Shown here: positions 7,256 to 15,610 of the stretch, in pieces
How positions within the stretch are numbered: the stretch's first letter is position 1
Layout of the letters: each line of letters starts with the position of its first letter
Assembly (NCBI RefSeq): GCF_019090165.1
Contig: NZ_JAHRIB010000211.1
Span: 1-46,150, forward strand
Reading direction: 5' to 3'
Length of the DNA stretch: 46,150 nucleotides
DNA from: Streptomyces sp. BV286
GTDB lineage: Bacteria; Actinomycetota; Actinomycetes; Streptomycetales; Streptomycetaceae
Made by a program: the position numbers and the translations under genes
The notes under the pieces: generated by a model
Told to the model about the DNA's origin: nothing
Database searches by the model: none
What the model saw: only the letters and a program-made list of their open reading frames with translations

Positions 7256-10060
7256 ATGAAACAGCAGGGTGTGCACCCCGAAGGCGCGGAGGGCACCTCT
7301 GAGGTCTCGTCGCGCCCCGATACCGGCGACGACACGGACGGGCGCCCTCCGGAGAGATCCGGGACGCCCGAGAACCCGGACACGTCCCAGAAGAAGACGG
7401 ACATGCGCAAGGAGAGCGGAGCCGAGAAGGCCGACTGCGCGGCCGACGACGCCCATGCCGAAGAGGTCGAGGGCGACGAACCGCTGCTCCCCGCGCGCGT
7501 GCACCGTCCTTCCGACCTGATGCGTCTCCTGGTGGGCGTCCTCGCGGTCGCCCTGCTGCTGTCGATCGCCGCGTTCGCGCACGGTACGACGTCGGGGCTG
7601 GCGCAGGACATCAACAAGGGCACCGACGAGGCACCCGACCTGCTGATCAAGATCGCGGGGCTGGCGTCGAGCATCGCGATCCTTCTCGTACCGGTCGCCT
7701 TCGCCATCGAACGGCTGATCAAGCGGGACGGACTGCGGATCGCCGACGGTGTACTGGCCGCGGTCCTCGCGCACGGTGTGACGCTCGCCACCGACCTGTG
7801 GGTGGCCAAGGCCGCCCCGGACTCCATCCAGAAGGCACTCACCCAGCCCTCCCCCGCTGACATCCAGGCCCTGACCGACCCGGTGCACGGCTACCTCGCG
7901 CCGGTCATCGCGTACATGACGGCCGTCGGCATGTCCCGGCGGCCGCGCTGGCGTGCGGTCCTGTGGGTGGTGCTGCTGCTCGACGCGTTCTCGATGCTGG
8001 TCACCGGCTACACGACGCCCTTCTCGATCATCCTCACGGTGCTGATCGGCTGGAGCGTGGCGTACGGGACGCTGTACGCGGTCGGCTCGCCGAACGTCCG
8101 GCCCACAGGGCGGACGCTGATGGCTGGTCTGCGGCACGTCGGCTTCCACCCGGTGAGTGCGGCCCGGGACGAGACCCCGGAGGCCCCGGACGGGGACCGC
8201 GGCCGCAGATACTTCGTGACACTCCAGGACGGCCCCCCACTAGATGTCACGGTGGTGGACCGGGAACAGCAGGCGCAGGGCTTCTTCTACCGCGTGTGGC
8301 GCCGTCTGACGCTGCGCGGCATCACCACGCGCCGCAGCCTCCAGTCACTGCGTCAGGCCCTGGAGCAGGAGGCACTCCTCGCGTACGCGGCCATCGCGGC
8401 CGGTGCCAACGCACCGAAGCTCATCGCGACCTCCGAGCTCGGCCCGGACGCCGTGATGCTGGTCTACGAGCACACGGGCGGACGCACCCTCGACTCTTTG
8501 GCGGACGAGGACATCACCGACGACCTGCTGCGTGACACCTGGCACCAGGTGCAGGCACTGCAGTCGCGGCGCATCGCGCACCGCAGACTGGCGGGGGACG
8601 CCATTCTGGTGGATCGTTCCGGCACGGTGATCCTCACGGACCTGCGCAACGGCGAGATCGCTGCGGGTGAGCTGCTGCTGCGCATGGACGTCGCCCAGCT
8701 GGTGACCACGCTCGGCCTGCGGGTCGGCGCGGAGCGCGCGGTGGCCTCGGCCGTCGGCGTGCTCGGCCCGGACGCGGTCGCCGACTGCCTGCCCATGCTG
8801 CAGCCCATCGCGCTCACCCGCTCCCACCGCGCGACACTGCGGAAGCTGGCCCGGGAGCGGTCGGAGCGCGAGCGCGAGGCGGTTCTGGAGGCGTCCCGGC
8901 AGGCCAAGCTGGTCCGCGCCGAGGAGCATGAGGCCACGCCCGAGGAGTCCAGGCGGCCGGTCCTCGAAAAGCCCGACAAGAAGGCCGTACGCGCCGAGCA
9001 GCGGGCCGAGAAGCGGGCGATCGACGAGGCGCTGGAGGAGGCCCGTGAGGAGGATCTGCTCACCCAGATCCGCCATCAGGTGTTGCTGATCAGGCCGCTG
9101 GCACCGGTCGAGCCGGCCCGCCTCGAGCGCGTCCGCCCGCGCACGCTGATCAGTTTCATCGCGGGCGCGTTCGGCGCGTACTTCCTGCTGACGCAGCTGA
9201 CGCACATCGAGTTCGCGACGCTCTTCGACAACGCCGAGTGGGGCTGGGTCGCCGCGGCCGTCCTCTTCTCGATGCTGAGCTACTTCGCGGCGGCCATGAG
9301 CCTGCTGGGTTTCGTGCCCGAGCGGGTGCCGTTCATGCGGACCGTGGCGGCGCAGGTCGCGGGGTCCTTCGTGAAGATCGTGGCGCCGGCCGCGGTGGGC
9401 GGTGTCGCGCTGAACACGCGGTTCCTTCAGCGCGCGGGGGTGCGGCCGGGGCTCGCGGTGGCGAGTGTCGGCGCGTCGCAGCTGTTCGGGCTCGGCTGCC
9501 ACATCCTGATGCTGCTCTCCTTCGGCTATCTGACCGGTACGGAGAAGACGCCCTCCTTGTCGCCGTCCCGGACGGTCATCGCCGGGCTGCTGACCGTCGC
9601 GGTCCTCGTCCTTGTGGTGACCTCGGTGCCGTTCCTGCGGAAATTCGTCGTCACGCGCGTGAGGTCGCTCTTCGCGGGTGTCGTGCCGCGCATGCTGGAT
9701 GTACTGCAGCGGCCGCAGAAGCTCCTCACCGGCATCGGCGGCATGCTCCTGCTGACGGCGTGCTTCGTGATGTGTCTCGACGCGTCGGTCCGGGCGTTCG
9801 GTACCGAGGGCATGCCCTCGCTCAGCATCGCCAGCGTCGCCGTGGTCTTCCTCGCCGGGAACGCGCTCGGCTCCGCTGCGCCCACCCCGGGCGGTGTGGG
9901 CGCGGTGGAGGCGACCCTCACGGTCGGTCTGATCGCGGTAGGGCTCCCCAGTGAGGTCGCGGCGCCCGCCGTGCTCCTGTACCGACTGCTCACACTGTGG
10001 CTGCCCGTGCTGCCGGGATGGCTGTTCTTCAACCACCTGACGCGCAAGGGCGCGCTCTAG
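7256..10060 (+). CDS. Flippase-like (LPG_synthase_TM/UPF0104) membrane protein with internal degenerate kinase domain
   Basis: A 934-residue integral membrane protein. Order of parts: acidic disordered N-terminus (1-85); a membrane block of about 5-6 helices (90-280); a soluble region with a kinase/APH-like core (about 320-540); a charged Arg/Glu coiled segment (about 550-630); and a C-terminal multi-pass domain (about 645-930) of the lysylphosphatidylglycerol-synthase transmembrane/flippase type. In the kinase-like part the catalytic-loop equivalent is HRRLAGDAILVD (442-453) and the DFG equivalent TDLRNGE (461-467). The usual catalytic Asp is Arg, so phosphotransfer is doubtful. The likely role is lipid or lipid-linked sugar translocation; the substrate is unknown. 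No aminoacyl-lipid synthase domain is present. Start ATG 7256 follows a purine-rich AAGAAGAGA. It is divergent from the alkyltransferase-like gene. Confidence 0.82.
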   Translation: MKQQGVHPEGAEGTSEVSSRPDTGDDTDGRPPERSGTPENPDTSQKKTDMRKESGAEKADCAADDAHAEEVEGDEPLLPARVHRPSDLMRLLVGVLAVALLLSIAAFAHGTTSGLAQDINKGTDEAPDLLIKIAGLASSIAILLVPVAFAIERLIKRDGLRIADGVLAAVLAHGVTLATDLWVAKAAPDSIQKALTQPSPADIQALTDPVHGYLAPVIAYMTAVGMSRRPRWRAVLWVVLLLDAFSMLVTGYTTPFSIILTVLIGWSVAYGTLYAVGSPNVRPTGRTLMAGLRHVGFHPVSAARDETPEAPDGDRGRRYFVTLQDGPPLDVTVVDREQQAQGFFYRVWRRLTLRGITTRRSLQSLRQALEQEALLAYAAIAAGANAPKLIATSELGPDAVMLVYEHTGGRTLDSLADEDITDDLLRDTWHQVQALQSRRIAHRRLAGDAILVDRSGTVILTDLRNGEIAAGELLLRMDVAQLVTTLGLRVGAERAVASAVGVLGPDAVADCLPMLQPIALTRSHRATLRKLARERSEREREAVLEASRQAKLVRAEEHEATPEESRRPVLEKPDKKAVRAEQRAEKRAIDEALEEAREEDLLTQIRHQVLLIRPLAPVEPARLERVRPRTLISFIAGAFGAYFLLTQLTHIEFATLFDNAEWGWVAAAVLFSMLSYFAAAMSLLGFVPERVPFMRTVAAQVAGSFVKIVAPAAVGGVALNTRFLQRAGVRPGLAVASVGASQLFGLGCHILMLLSFGYLTGTEKTPSLSPSRTVIAGLLTVAVLVLVVTSVPFLRKFVVTRVRSLFAGVVPRMLDVLQRPQKLLTGIGGMLLLTACFVMCLDASVRAFGTEGMPSLSIASVAVVFLAGNALGSAAPTPGGVGAVEATLTVGLIAVGLPSEVAAPAVLLYRLLTLWLPVLPGWLFFNHLTRKGAL

Positions 10061-10134
10061 GGGCGGAGGCGGGGGTCTCACCCGCACGGCTCGCGCCCCG
10101 AGCGGCCCGTGCCGGGCGACCTCAGGATGGGTTC

Positions 10135-11685
10135 ATGCCGAACCCTTCCCCGCCGCGTGCCGCAGCCCTGACCGCCGCCTCCCTCCTGCTGTTCGCGGCC
10201 CTCGCCGGATGCGGGGACGACGGCGGCTCGAAGGACGTGGACCTGTCGGCGCAGAAGCTCAGCTGGAAGGACTGCCCGGAACCGTCCGAGTCCGAGGGCG
10301 GCGGCGAGGCCCCCTCGCCGCTGCCGGACGGCACCACGTGGAAGTGCGCGACGATGAAGGCGCCACTCGACTGGGACAAGCCCAGGGGCGACACCATCGA
10401 ACTCGCGCTGATCCGTGCGCAGGCCGGCGGTGCCAAGGACGAACGCATCGGTTCGCTGCTGTTCAACTTCGGTGGTCCCGGCGGTTCTGGCGTGGCGGCG
10501 CTCCCCGCCTTCGGCCAGGACTACGAGCAGCTGCGCACCCGCTACGACCTGGTCAGTTTCGACCCGCGCGGTGTCGGCCGCAGTGCCGGCGTGACGTGCG
10601 AGGACAGCGAACAGCTCGACGAGTACTTCCAGCAGGACGCCACCCCGGACGACGACGCCGAGCAGCGGACACTCCTGGACAACACGAAGGAGTTCAACGA
10701 GGCCTGCGAGGAGAACTCCGGGAAGGTCCTCCCGCACGTGCGCACCACGGACGCGGCCCGCGACCTGGATCTGATGCGCCAGGTCCTCGGCGACGACAAG
10801 CTGCACTACTTCGGCATCTCGTACGGCACCGAACTGGGCGGCGTGTACGCGCACCTGTTCCCCAAGAAGGTGGGGAGGGCCGTCTTCGACGCGGTCGTGG
10901 ACCCGACACAGAACGCCGAGCAGGGGTCCCTGGGGCAGGCCAGGGGTTTCCAGCTCGCGCTGGACAACTTCGCCGAGGACTGCGCCTCGAAGCCCGAGGA
11001 GTGCCCGATCGGCGACAGTGCGCAGGACGTCAAGGACCGGATCGCCAAGCTGCTGAAGGACCTCGACCGTCGGCCGATTCCGGGGGACTTCCCACGGCAG
11101 CTCACCCAGACCGCTGCCACCAGCGGCATCCTGCAGGCCCTGTACTCCCAGGACTTCTGGGAGTTCCTCACCGAAGGGCTCCAGCAGGCGTACGACGGTG
11201 ACGGCAGGAATCTGATGCTGCTGTCCGACTCGATGAACGGCCGCAATCAGGACGGCGAGTACAGCAACATCAGCGCCGCCAACATCTCCGTCAACTGCGC
11301 GGACGACAAACCGCGGTACACCTCCGCCGACGTGCGGGCGAAGCTCCCGGCGTTCCGAGAGGCCTCTCCGCTCTTCGGTGACTATCTGGCGTGGGGCATG
11401 GTCGGCTGCACCGACTGGGCCGTGGCGGGCGCCGCCGACCACCCTGACGTGAGCGCGCCCGGCTCGGCCCCGATCCTCGTGGTCGGCAACACCGGCGACC
11501 CGGCGACCCCGTACGAGGGCGCCCGCAAGATGGCGCAGGCGCTGGGCAGGGGGGTCGGGGTCGAGCTGACGTACAAGGGGCAGGGGCACGGTGCGTACGA
11601 CAGCGGAAACAAGTGCGTGCGCGCCGCGGTGAACGGCTATCTGCTGAACGGCAAGGTTCCGTCGAACGGCACGGTCTGCTCCTGA
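10135..11685 (+). CDS. Lipoprotein serine peptidase, tripeptidyl-aminopeptidase (Tap/SlpD/SlpE) family
   Basis: A 516-residue secreted alpha/beta-hydrolase peptidase. A lipoprotein signal ends in LAGC (lipidated C26). The hydrolase core shows the oxyanion region FNFGGPGGSG (111-119), the nucleophile elbow GISYG with S229, D455 in GNTGDPATPYEG, and H485 in GQGHGAY. The C-terminal TAP-like cap (GHGAY to the terminal VCS) is typical of Streptomyces Tap, SlpD and SlpE, which remove short peptides from the N-termini of secreted proteins. ATG 10135 follows AGGATGG at normal spacing. An identically organised paralogue follows 254 bp downstream. From memory slpD and slpE were found associated with the S. 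lividans mycelium; I cannot tell which one this is. Confidence 0.92.
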   Translation: MPNPSPPRAAALTAASLLLFAALAGCGDDGGSKDVDLSAQKLSWKDCPEPSESEGGGEAPSPLPDGTTWKCATMKAPLDWDKPRGDTIELALIRAQAGGAKDERIGSLLFNFGGPGGSGVAALPAFGQDYEQLRTRYDLVSFDPRGVGRSAGVTCEDSEQLDEYFQQDATPDDDAEQRTLLDNTKEFNEACEENSGKVLPHVRTTDAARDLDLMRQVLGDDKLHYFGISYGTELGGVYAHLFPKKVGRAVFDAVVDPTQNAEQGSLGQARGFQLALDNFAEDCASKPEECPIGDSAQDVKDRIAKLLKDLDRRPIPGDFPRQLTQTAATSGILQALYSQDFWEFLTEGLQQAYDGDGRNLMLLSDSMNGRNQDGEYSNISAANISVNCADDKPRYTSADVRAKLPAFREASPLFGDYLAWGMVGCTDWAVAGAADHPDVSAPGSAPILVVGNTGDPATPYEGARKMAQALGRGVGVELTYKGQGHGAYDSGNKCVRAAVNGYLLNGKVPSNGTVCS

Positions 11686-11838
11686 GACGACCGGGGCTGC
11701 TGCCGGAAAAGGGGGCCGGGACCCACCGTCGAGAAGGGCCGGGCCCGCTCGTGGTGCACGCCGGGGCCGGGCGGCGAGCAGACCAGGTCCAGGACACCTC
11801 AACACCGAATCGGACTCGCAAATCCGCAGGTCAGACGG

Positions 11839-11847
11839 TTATCCACA
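11839..11847 (+). promoter_or_regulatory. Perfect match to the E. coli DnaA box
   Basis: TTATCCACA occurs once in the spacer between the two peptidase genes, about 30 bp upstream of the -10 box of the second. I saw no cluster of further boxes, so this is not an origin; it may be chance or a DnaA-binding site acting on this promoter. Confidence 0.35.
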
Positions 11848-11877
11848 GGACCTGGCAGGGGCTCACGGCGATCTGCC

Positions 11878-11883
11878 TACTAT
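11878..11883 (+). promoter_or_regulatory. Candidate -10 box of the second peptidase gene
   Basis: TACTAT fits the actinobacterial TANNNT -10 consensus and sits 56 bp before the ATG at 11940, giving a leader of about 50 nt that ends in a GAGGGGGG ribosome-binding stretch. No clear -35 hexamer is visible. Confidence 0.45.
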
Positions 11884-11939
11884 GGCCTGACTGTCATCCG
11901 CGACATCCGGCGGACGACGATGCGAGGGGGGAAGTGTTC

Positions 11940-13481
11940 ATGGCGCGTATCCCAGGGTGGACGGCACTGGCTGCCGCCGCGTTGCTGGTGGCCGGCTGCA
12001 GCGGCTCGTCCGGGGACGACGAGGAGAGCAAGGACGACGGCAGGCCGCCGGCCCCCTCCTCCGAGACGATGCCGGGTCTGCCCGCCTCGCTCACCTCGCA
12101 GAAGCTCGACTGGAACAGCTGCAAGGCCACGGCGACCGGCCCCGCGCCCGGCGGGGACTGGCGGTGCGCGACGCTCAAGGTGCCGCTGGACTGGGCGAAG
12201 CCGAAGGGCGAGACCATCGGTCTGGCCCTGATCCGCAGTGAGTCGAGTGGCTCCTCGGACGACCGCATCGGCTCGCTGCTGTTCAACTTCGGCGGCCCCG
12301 GCGGCTCGGGCGTCGACTATCTGCCCCCGTACGGACCGACGTTCGCGAAGCTCCACGAGCGGTACGACCTGGTCAGCTGGGACCCCCGCGGTGTCTCCGC
12401 CAGCGAAGGCGTGCGCTGCCGCAGCGACAAGGAGATCCAGGCAGCGGAGTCGGTCGACACCACGCCGGACACCTCCAGCGAGGAAACCGCCTTCCTGAGC
12501 GACGCCGCCGACTTCGGCAAGGGCTGCGAGAAGTCGGCAGGGGAGCTCTTGGGGCACGTCTCGACGACCGACACGGCCCGGGACATGGATCTGATGCGAC
12601 ATGTCCTCGGTGACGCGAAGACGCACTACCTCGGCATCTCGTACGGCACCGAGCTGGGCGGCGTGTACGCGCACCTGTTCCCGAAGAACGTGGGCCGGCT
12701 GGTCCTGGACGCGGTCGTCGACCCGAGCGCGGGCACGGTCGGCCACGCGGAGAACCAGGCCAGGGGCTTCCAGCGCGCTCTGGAGGACTACCTCAAGTCC
12801 ACGGGTCAGGACCCCGAGGAGGGCTCGCGGAAGATCGCGGACCTGCTGAAGCGAATCGACTCCGAACCGCTGCCGACGTCGGGCGGCCGCGACCTCACCC
12901 AGCAGCTGGCCCTCACGGGCATCGTCTACCCGCTCTACAGCAAGTCGTCCTGGCCCGCCCTCACCGGCGCGCTCGAGGCCGCCGAGGACGGCGACGGTAC
13001 GGAACTGCTCGCGCAGGCCGACAGCTACAACGACCGTGACGCCTCGGGCCGCTACGGCACGACCACCCATTCCCAACGGGTCATATCGTGCTTGGACGAC
13101 AAGGAGCGGCCGACCCTCGCGGAGGCGAAGGCACGGCTCTCCGAGTTCCGGAAGATCTCCCCCGTGTTCGGGGACTCGATGGGCTGGGACACAGCCGGCT
13201 GGTGCCACGACTGGCCGGTGGCCGGGCAGCACGAGACACCCGAGGTGAGCGCGCCGGGCGCGGAGCCCGTCCTGGTGGTGGGCAACACCGGCGACCCGGC
13301 GACGCCGTACGAGGGGGCTCGCAAGATGGCGGACGAGCTGGGCAAGGGCGTCGGCGTGCAGCTCACCTGGAAGGGCGAGGGGCACGGGGCGTACGGGAGC
13401 GGGAGCGACTGCGTCGACAGCGCGGTGGACGACTACCTGCTGGACGGGAAGGTGCCGCAGGACGGCAAGGTCTGCGAGTAG
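11940..13481 (+). CDS. Lipoprotein serine peptidase, tripeptidyl-aminopeptidase (Tap/SlpD/SlpE) family, second copy
   Basis: A 513-residue paralogue of the preceding gene. Signal peptide with lipobox VAGC (C20), a Ser/Asp/Glu-rich linker, then FNFGGPGGSG, GISYG (S234), GNTGDPATPYEG (D452) and GEGHGAYGSG (H482). Long stretches are nearly identical to the first copy, for example the segment around SYGTELGGVYAHLFPK, while the linkers differ, so this is an old tandem duplication rather than a recent one. It has its own promoter-like element and leader and ends at a strong hairpin terminator. It should be anchored on the outer face of the membrane and act on secreted proteins or peptides. Chain length fits what I remember of SlpE. 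Confidence 0.92.
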   Translation: MARIPGWTALAAAALLVAGCSGSSGDDEESKDDGRPPAPSSETMPGLPASLTSQKLDWNSCKATATGPAPGGDWRCATLKVPLDWAKPKGETIGLALIRSESSGSSDDRIGSLLFNFGGPGGSGVDYLPPYGPTFAKLHERYDLVSWDPRGVSASEGVRCRSDKEIQAAESVDTTPDTSSEETAFLSDAADFGKGCEKSAGELLGHVSTTDTARDMDLMRHVLGDAKTHYLGISYGTELGGVYAHLFPKNVGRLVLDAVVDPSAGTVGHAENQARGFQRALEDYLKSTGQDPEEGSRKIADLLKRIDSEPLPTSGGRDLTQQLALTGIVYPLYSKSSWPALTGALEAAEDGDGTELLAQADSYNDRDASGRYGTTTHSQRVISCLDDKERPTLAEAKARLSEFRKISPVFGDSMGWDTAGWCHDWPVAGQHETPEVSAPGAEPVLVVGNTGDPATPYEGARKMADELGKGVGVQLTWKGEGHGAYGSGSDCVDSAVDDYLLDGKVPQDGKVCE

Positions 13482-13514
13482 CGGCCCGGGCAGTCCCGGC
13501 CCGGGCAGCGGAAA

Positions 13515-13543
13515 GGGGCCCGGCACACGTGGTGCCGAGCCCC
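13515..13543. terminator. Hairpin terminator between convergent peptidase gene and moeZ
   Basis: Arms GGGGCCCGGCAC and GTGCCGAGCCCC pair over 12 positions with one mismatch around a 5-nt loop. The hairpin lies 33 bp past the peptidase stop and about 75 bp past the moeZ stop on the other strand, so it may serve both. There is no long T tract. Confidence 0.75.
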
Positions 13544-13566
13544 TCCTCCGAAGAAGGCGTACGTCC

Positions 13567-13638
13567 AGTACACCGGCTTCCGCTGGTGCACCGGCTTCTG
13601 TCGGTACACAGGCTTCCGCTAGTACACCGGCTTCTGCG
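13567..13638. repeat. Four tandem 18-bp repeats straddling the moeZ stop codon
   Basis: Four contiguous imperfect copies of an 18-mer like AGTACACCGGCTTCCGCT start at 13567, 13585, 13603 and 13621. The last copy encodes the final residues of MoeZ (QKPVY) and the stop lies at the copy junction. In the moeZ frame the copies past the stop would read RKPVY, RQKPVH and QRKPVY, so the array is a coding-phase repeat cut by a TAG. Confidence 0.9.
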
Positions 13639-14797
13639 GTTCGATCTGGTTGACCCAGCCGATCACGCCGCCGCCCACGTGCACGGCGTCCGAGAATCCG
13701 GCCGACTTGAGGACCGCGAGGACCTCCGCGCTGCGGACACCCGTCTTGCAGTGCAGGACGATCTTCTTGTCCTGCGGCAGGGTCGCCAGGGCGGTGCCCA
13801 TGAGGAACTCGTTCTTCGGGATCAGCTTGGCGCCGGGGATCGAGACGATCTCGTACTCGTTGATCTCGCGGACGTCGATGATCTCGATGTTCTCGCCGTC
13901 GTCGATCCACTCCTTGAGCTGCTTGGGAGTGATCGTCGCGCCGGCGGCCGCCTCCTGGGCCTCCTCGGACACGACGCCGCAGAAGGCCTCGTAGTCGATG
14001 AGCTCGGTGACGGTGGGGTTCTCGCCGCAGACCGCGCAGTTCGGGTCCTTGCGGACCTTGACCTGGCGGTACTGCATCTCCAGGGCGTCGTAGATCATCA
14101 GGCGGCCGACGAGCGGCTCCCCGATGCCCGCGAGGAGCTTGATGGCCTCGTTGACCTGGATGGAGCCGATGGACGCGCACAGCACGCCCAGGACGCCGCC
14201 CTCGGCGCAGGACGGGACCATGCCCGGCGGCGGGGGCTCCGGGTAGAGGCAGCGGTAGCACGGACCGTGCTCGGACCAGAAGACGGAGGCCTGACCGTCG
14301 AAGCGGTAGATCGAGCCCCAGACGTACGGCTTGTTGAGCAGCACGCACGCGTCGTTGACCAGGTAGCGGGTCGCGAAGTTGTCCGTGCCGTCGACGATCA
14401 GGTCGTACTGGCTGAAGATGTCCATCACGTTCTCGGCTTCGAGCCGCTCTTCGTGAAGGACCACGTTCACGTACGGGTTGATGCCCAGCACGCTGTCGCG
14501 GGCGGACTCGGCCTTGGAGCGGCCGATGTCAGCCTGGCTGTGGATGATCTGGCGCTGCAGGTTCGACTCGTCGACCTCGTCGAACTCCACGATGCCGAGC
14601 GTGCCCACGCCCGCGGCGGCCAGGTACATCAGCGCCGGCGAGCCCAGACCGCCGGCGCCTACAGCGAGCACCTTGGCGTTCTTCAGCCGCTTCTGCCCGT
14701 CCATGCCCACATCGGGGATGATCAGGTGGCGGGAGTACCTGCGGACCTCGTCTACGGTGAGCTCAGCAGCTGGCTCGACCAGGGGTGGCAGCGACAC
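13619..14797 (-). CDS. moeZ: MoeZ: sulfur-carrier-protein adenylyltransferase/sulfurtransferase
   Basis: A 392-residue fusion of a ThiF/MoeB E1-like adenylyltransferase with a C-terminal rhodanese. The N-terminal half has the nucleotide-binding glycine motif (AVGAGGLGSPAL), the zinc ligands CYRC and CAVC, and the ThiF core. The rhodanese domain carries the persulfide cysteine C350 in HCKTGVRS. MoeZ activates C-terminal Gly-Gly sulfur carriers (MoaD, ThiS, CysO types) by adenylation and loads them with sulfur, feeding molybdopterin, thiamin, cysteine and some thio-natural-product pathways. GTG 14797 has an ACGGAG site at good spacing. It lies 63 bp downstream of the spherulin-4 gene on the same strand. 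Its final residues belong to an 18-bp repeat array that continues past the stop. Confidence 0.96.
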   Translation of the reverse strand: MSLPPLVEPAAELTVDEVRRYSRHLIIPDVGMDGQKRLKNAKVLAVGAGGLGSPALMYLAAAGVGTLGIVEFDEVDESNLQRQIIHSQADIGRSKAESARDSVLGINPYVNVVLHEERLEAENVMDIFSQYDLIVDGTDNFATRYLVNDACVLLNKPYVWGSIYRFDGQASVFWSEHGPCYRCLYPEPPPPGMVPSCAEGGVLGVLCASIGSIQVNEAIKLLAGIGEPLVGRLMIYDALEMQYRQVKVRKDPNCAVCGENPTVTELIDYEAFCGVVSEEAQEAAAGATITPKQLKEWIDDGENIEIIDVREINEYEIVSIPGAKLIPKNEFLMGTALATLPQDKKIVLHCKTGVRSAEVLAVLKSAGFSDAVHVGGGVIGWVNQIEPQKPVY

Positions 14798-14860
14798 GGG
14801 GACTCCGTTGGTCGGTCAATCACTACAGTTGTTCTCCCCGTAACACTGCCACGCCCTTCT

Positions 14861-15610
14861 TCATTCCGAGACACCCGTTCCGATCCGCGAGACGATCTCG
14901 TCCCAGTAGCCGGGCAGGCTCTCCCAGGGGTCGGCCGAACCTCCGCGATCCGTGCGGTCGGTGAAGTAGATCGTCGATGCGCCCTGCCAGCGGGCGATGC
15001 GCAGAGCCTCGTCGAGATGGCCCCTGGGCATGCCGTGCACGAAGTGGCAGAAGCGGTCGGGTGGGTATTCGGCGGTCCACTCCGCCACCTGCGACCAGCG
15101 GTAGTCGCTCCAGGGCCCGGCGAAGGTCACCAACTGGTCGGCGGTCTCGGCGTAGCCGGGATACGGATGGGTGCCGTGGCCGAGGACGATGTGGCCCCCG
15201 CCGATGAGGGCCCGCAGGGTGTCGGCGGTGCGCCGGATCTCCGGAAGCGCTGTCCGCTCTGTGGGACAGCGGTCCAGAAGGAAGCCGTCGACCTGGTACC
15301 AGTCGCGGTAGCGGTGTGCGTCGGAGACGAGTTCACCGAAGGCGCGGGCGCCGTAGGTGACGTCCAGGTGACCGAGTACGCGGATGCCCGCGTTGCGCAG
15401 ACGTCCGGCGGCTTCCAGACAGTGCGGGTCGGGGCGCGCGCCGGGGCCGTCGGAGACGTTCAGGACGACCCAGTGCAAGGGGGTGCCGGGGCGGGTGAGT
15501 TCGCTCCATTCGACGGGGGCGACCAGGGGGTGGGCGTAGCCGGGGACACCGAAGCCGATCCTCAGGTCCGTGCTCGCGGTGCCTGCCGTGGTGCTGGTCA
15601 GATGCGGCAT
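14861..15610 (-). CDS. Spherulin-4 family protein (GH166/PelA-hydrolase-like TIM barrel)
   Basis: A 249-residue protein resembling the spherulation-specific family 4 domain, related to the GH166 endo-N-acetylgalactosaminidase half of PelA. Barrel-strand segments visible are FGVPGYAHPL, HWVVLNVSDG, IRVLGHLDVTYG, VDGFLLDRCPTE and HIVLGHGTHPYPGY. I see no signal peptide or membrane helix, so it is predicted cytoplasmic, unlike exported PelA. Where I remember the family having an FFDE-like strand end, this protein has LLDRCP, so a key acid may have moved or been lost. ATG 15610 overlaps the 3' end of the epimerase gene by 13 bp, implying translational coupling. Its likely role is in handling a polysaccharide made by the neighbouring enzymes. 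Family assignment is good; activity is inferred. Confidence 0.72.
   Translation of the reverse strand: MPHLTSTTAGTASTDLRIGFGVPGYAHPLVAPVEWSELTRPGTPLHWVVLNVSDGPGARPDPHCLEAAGRLRNAGIRVLGHLDVTYGARAFGELVSDAHRYRDWYQVDGFLLDRCPTERTALPEIRRTADTLRALIGGGHIVLGHGTHPYPGYAETADQLVTFAGPWSDYRWSQVAEWTAEYPPDRFCHFVHGMPRGHLDEALRIARWQGASTIYFTDRTDRGGSADPWESLPGYWDEIVSRIGTGVSE

Noticed and set aside
11839..11847. Replication origin suggested by a DnaA box
   Set aside because: A single box, no cluster, and no dnaA, dnaN or gyrase genes near.
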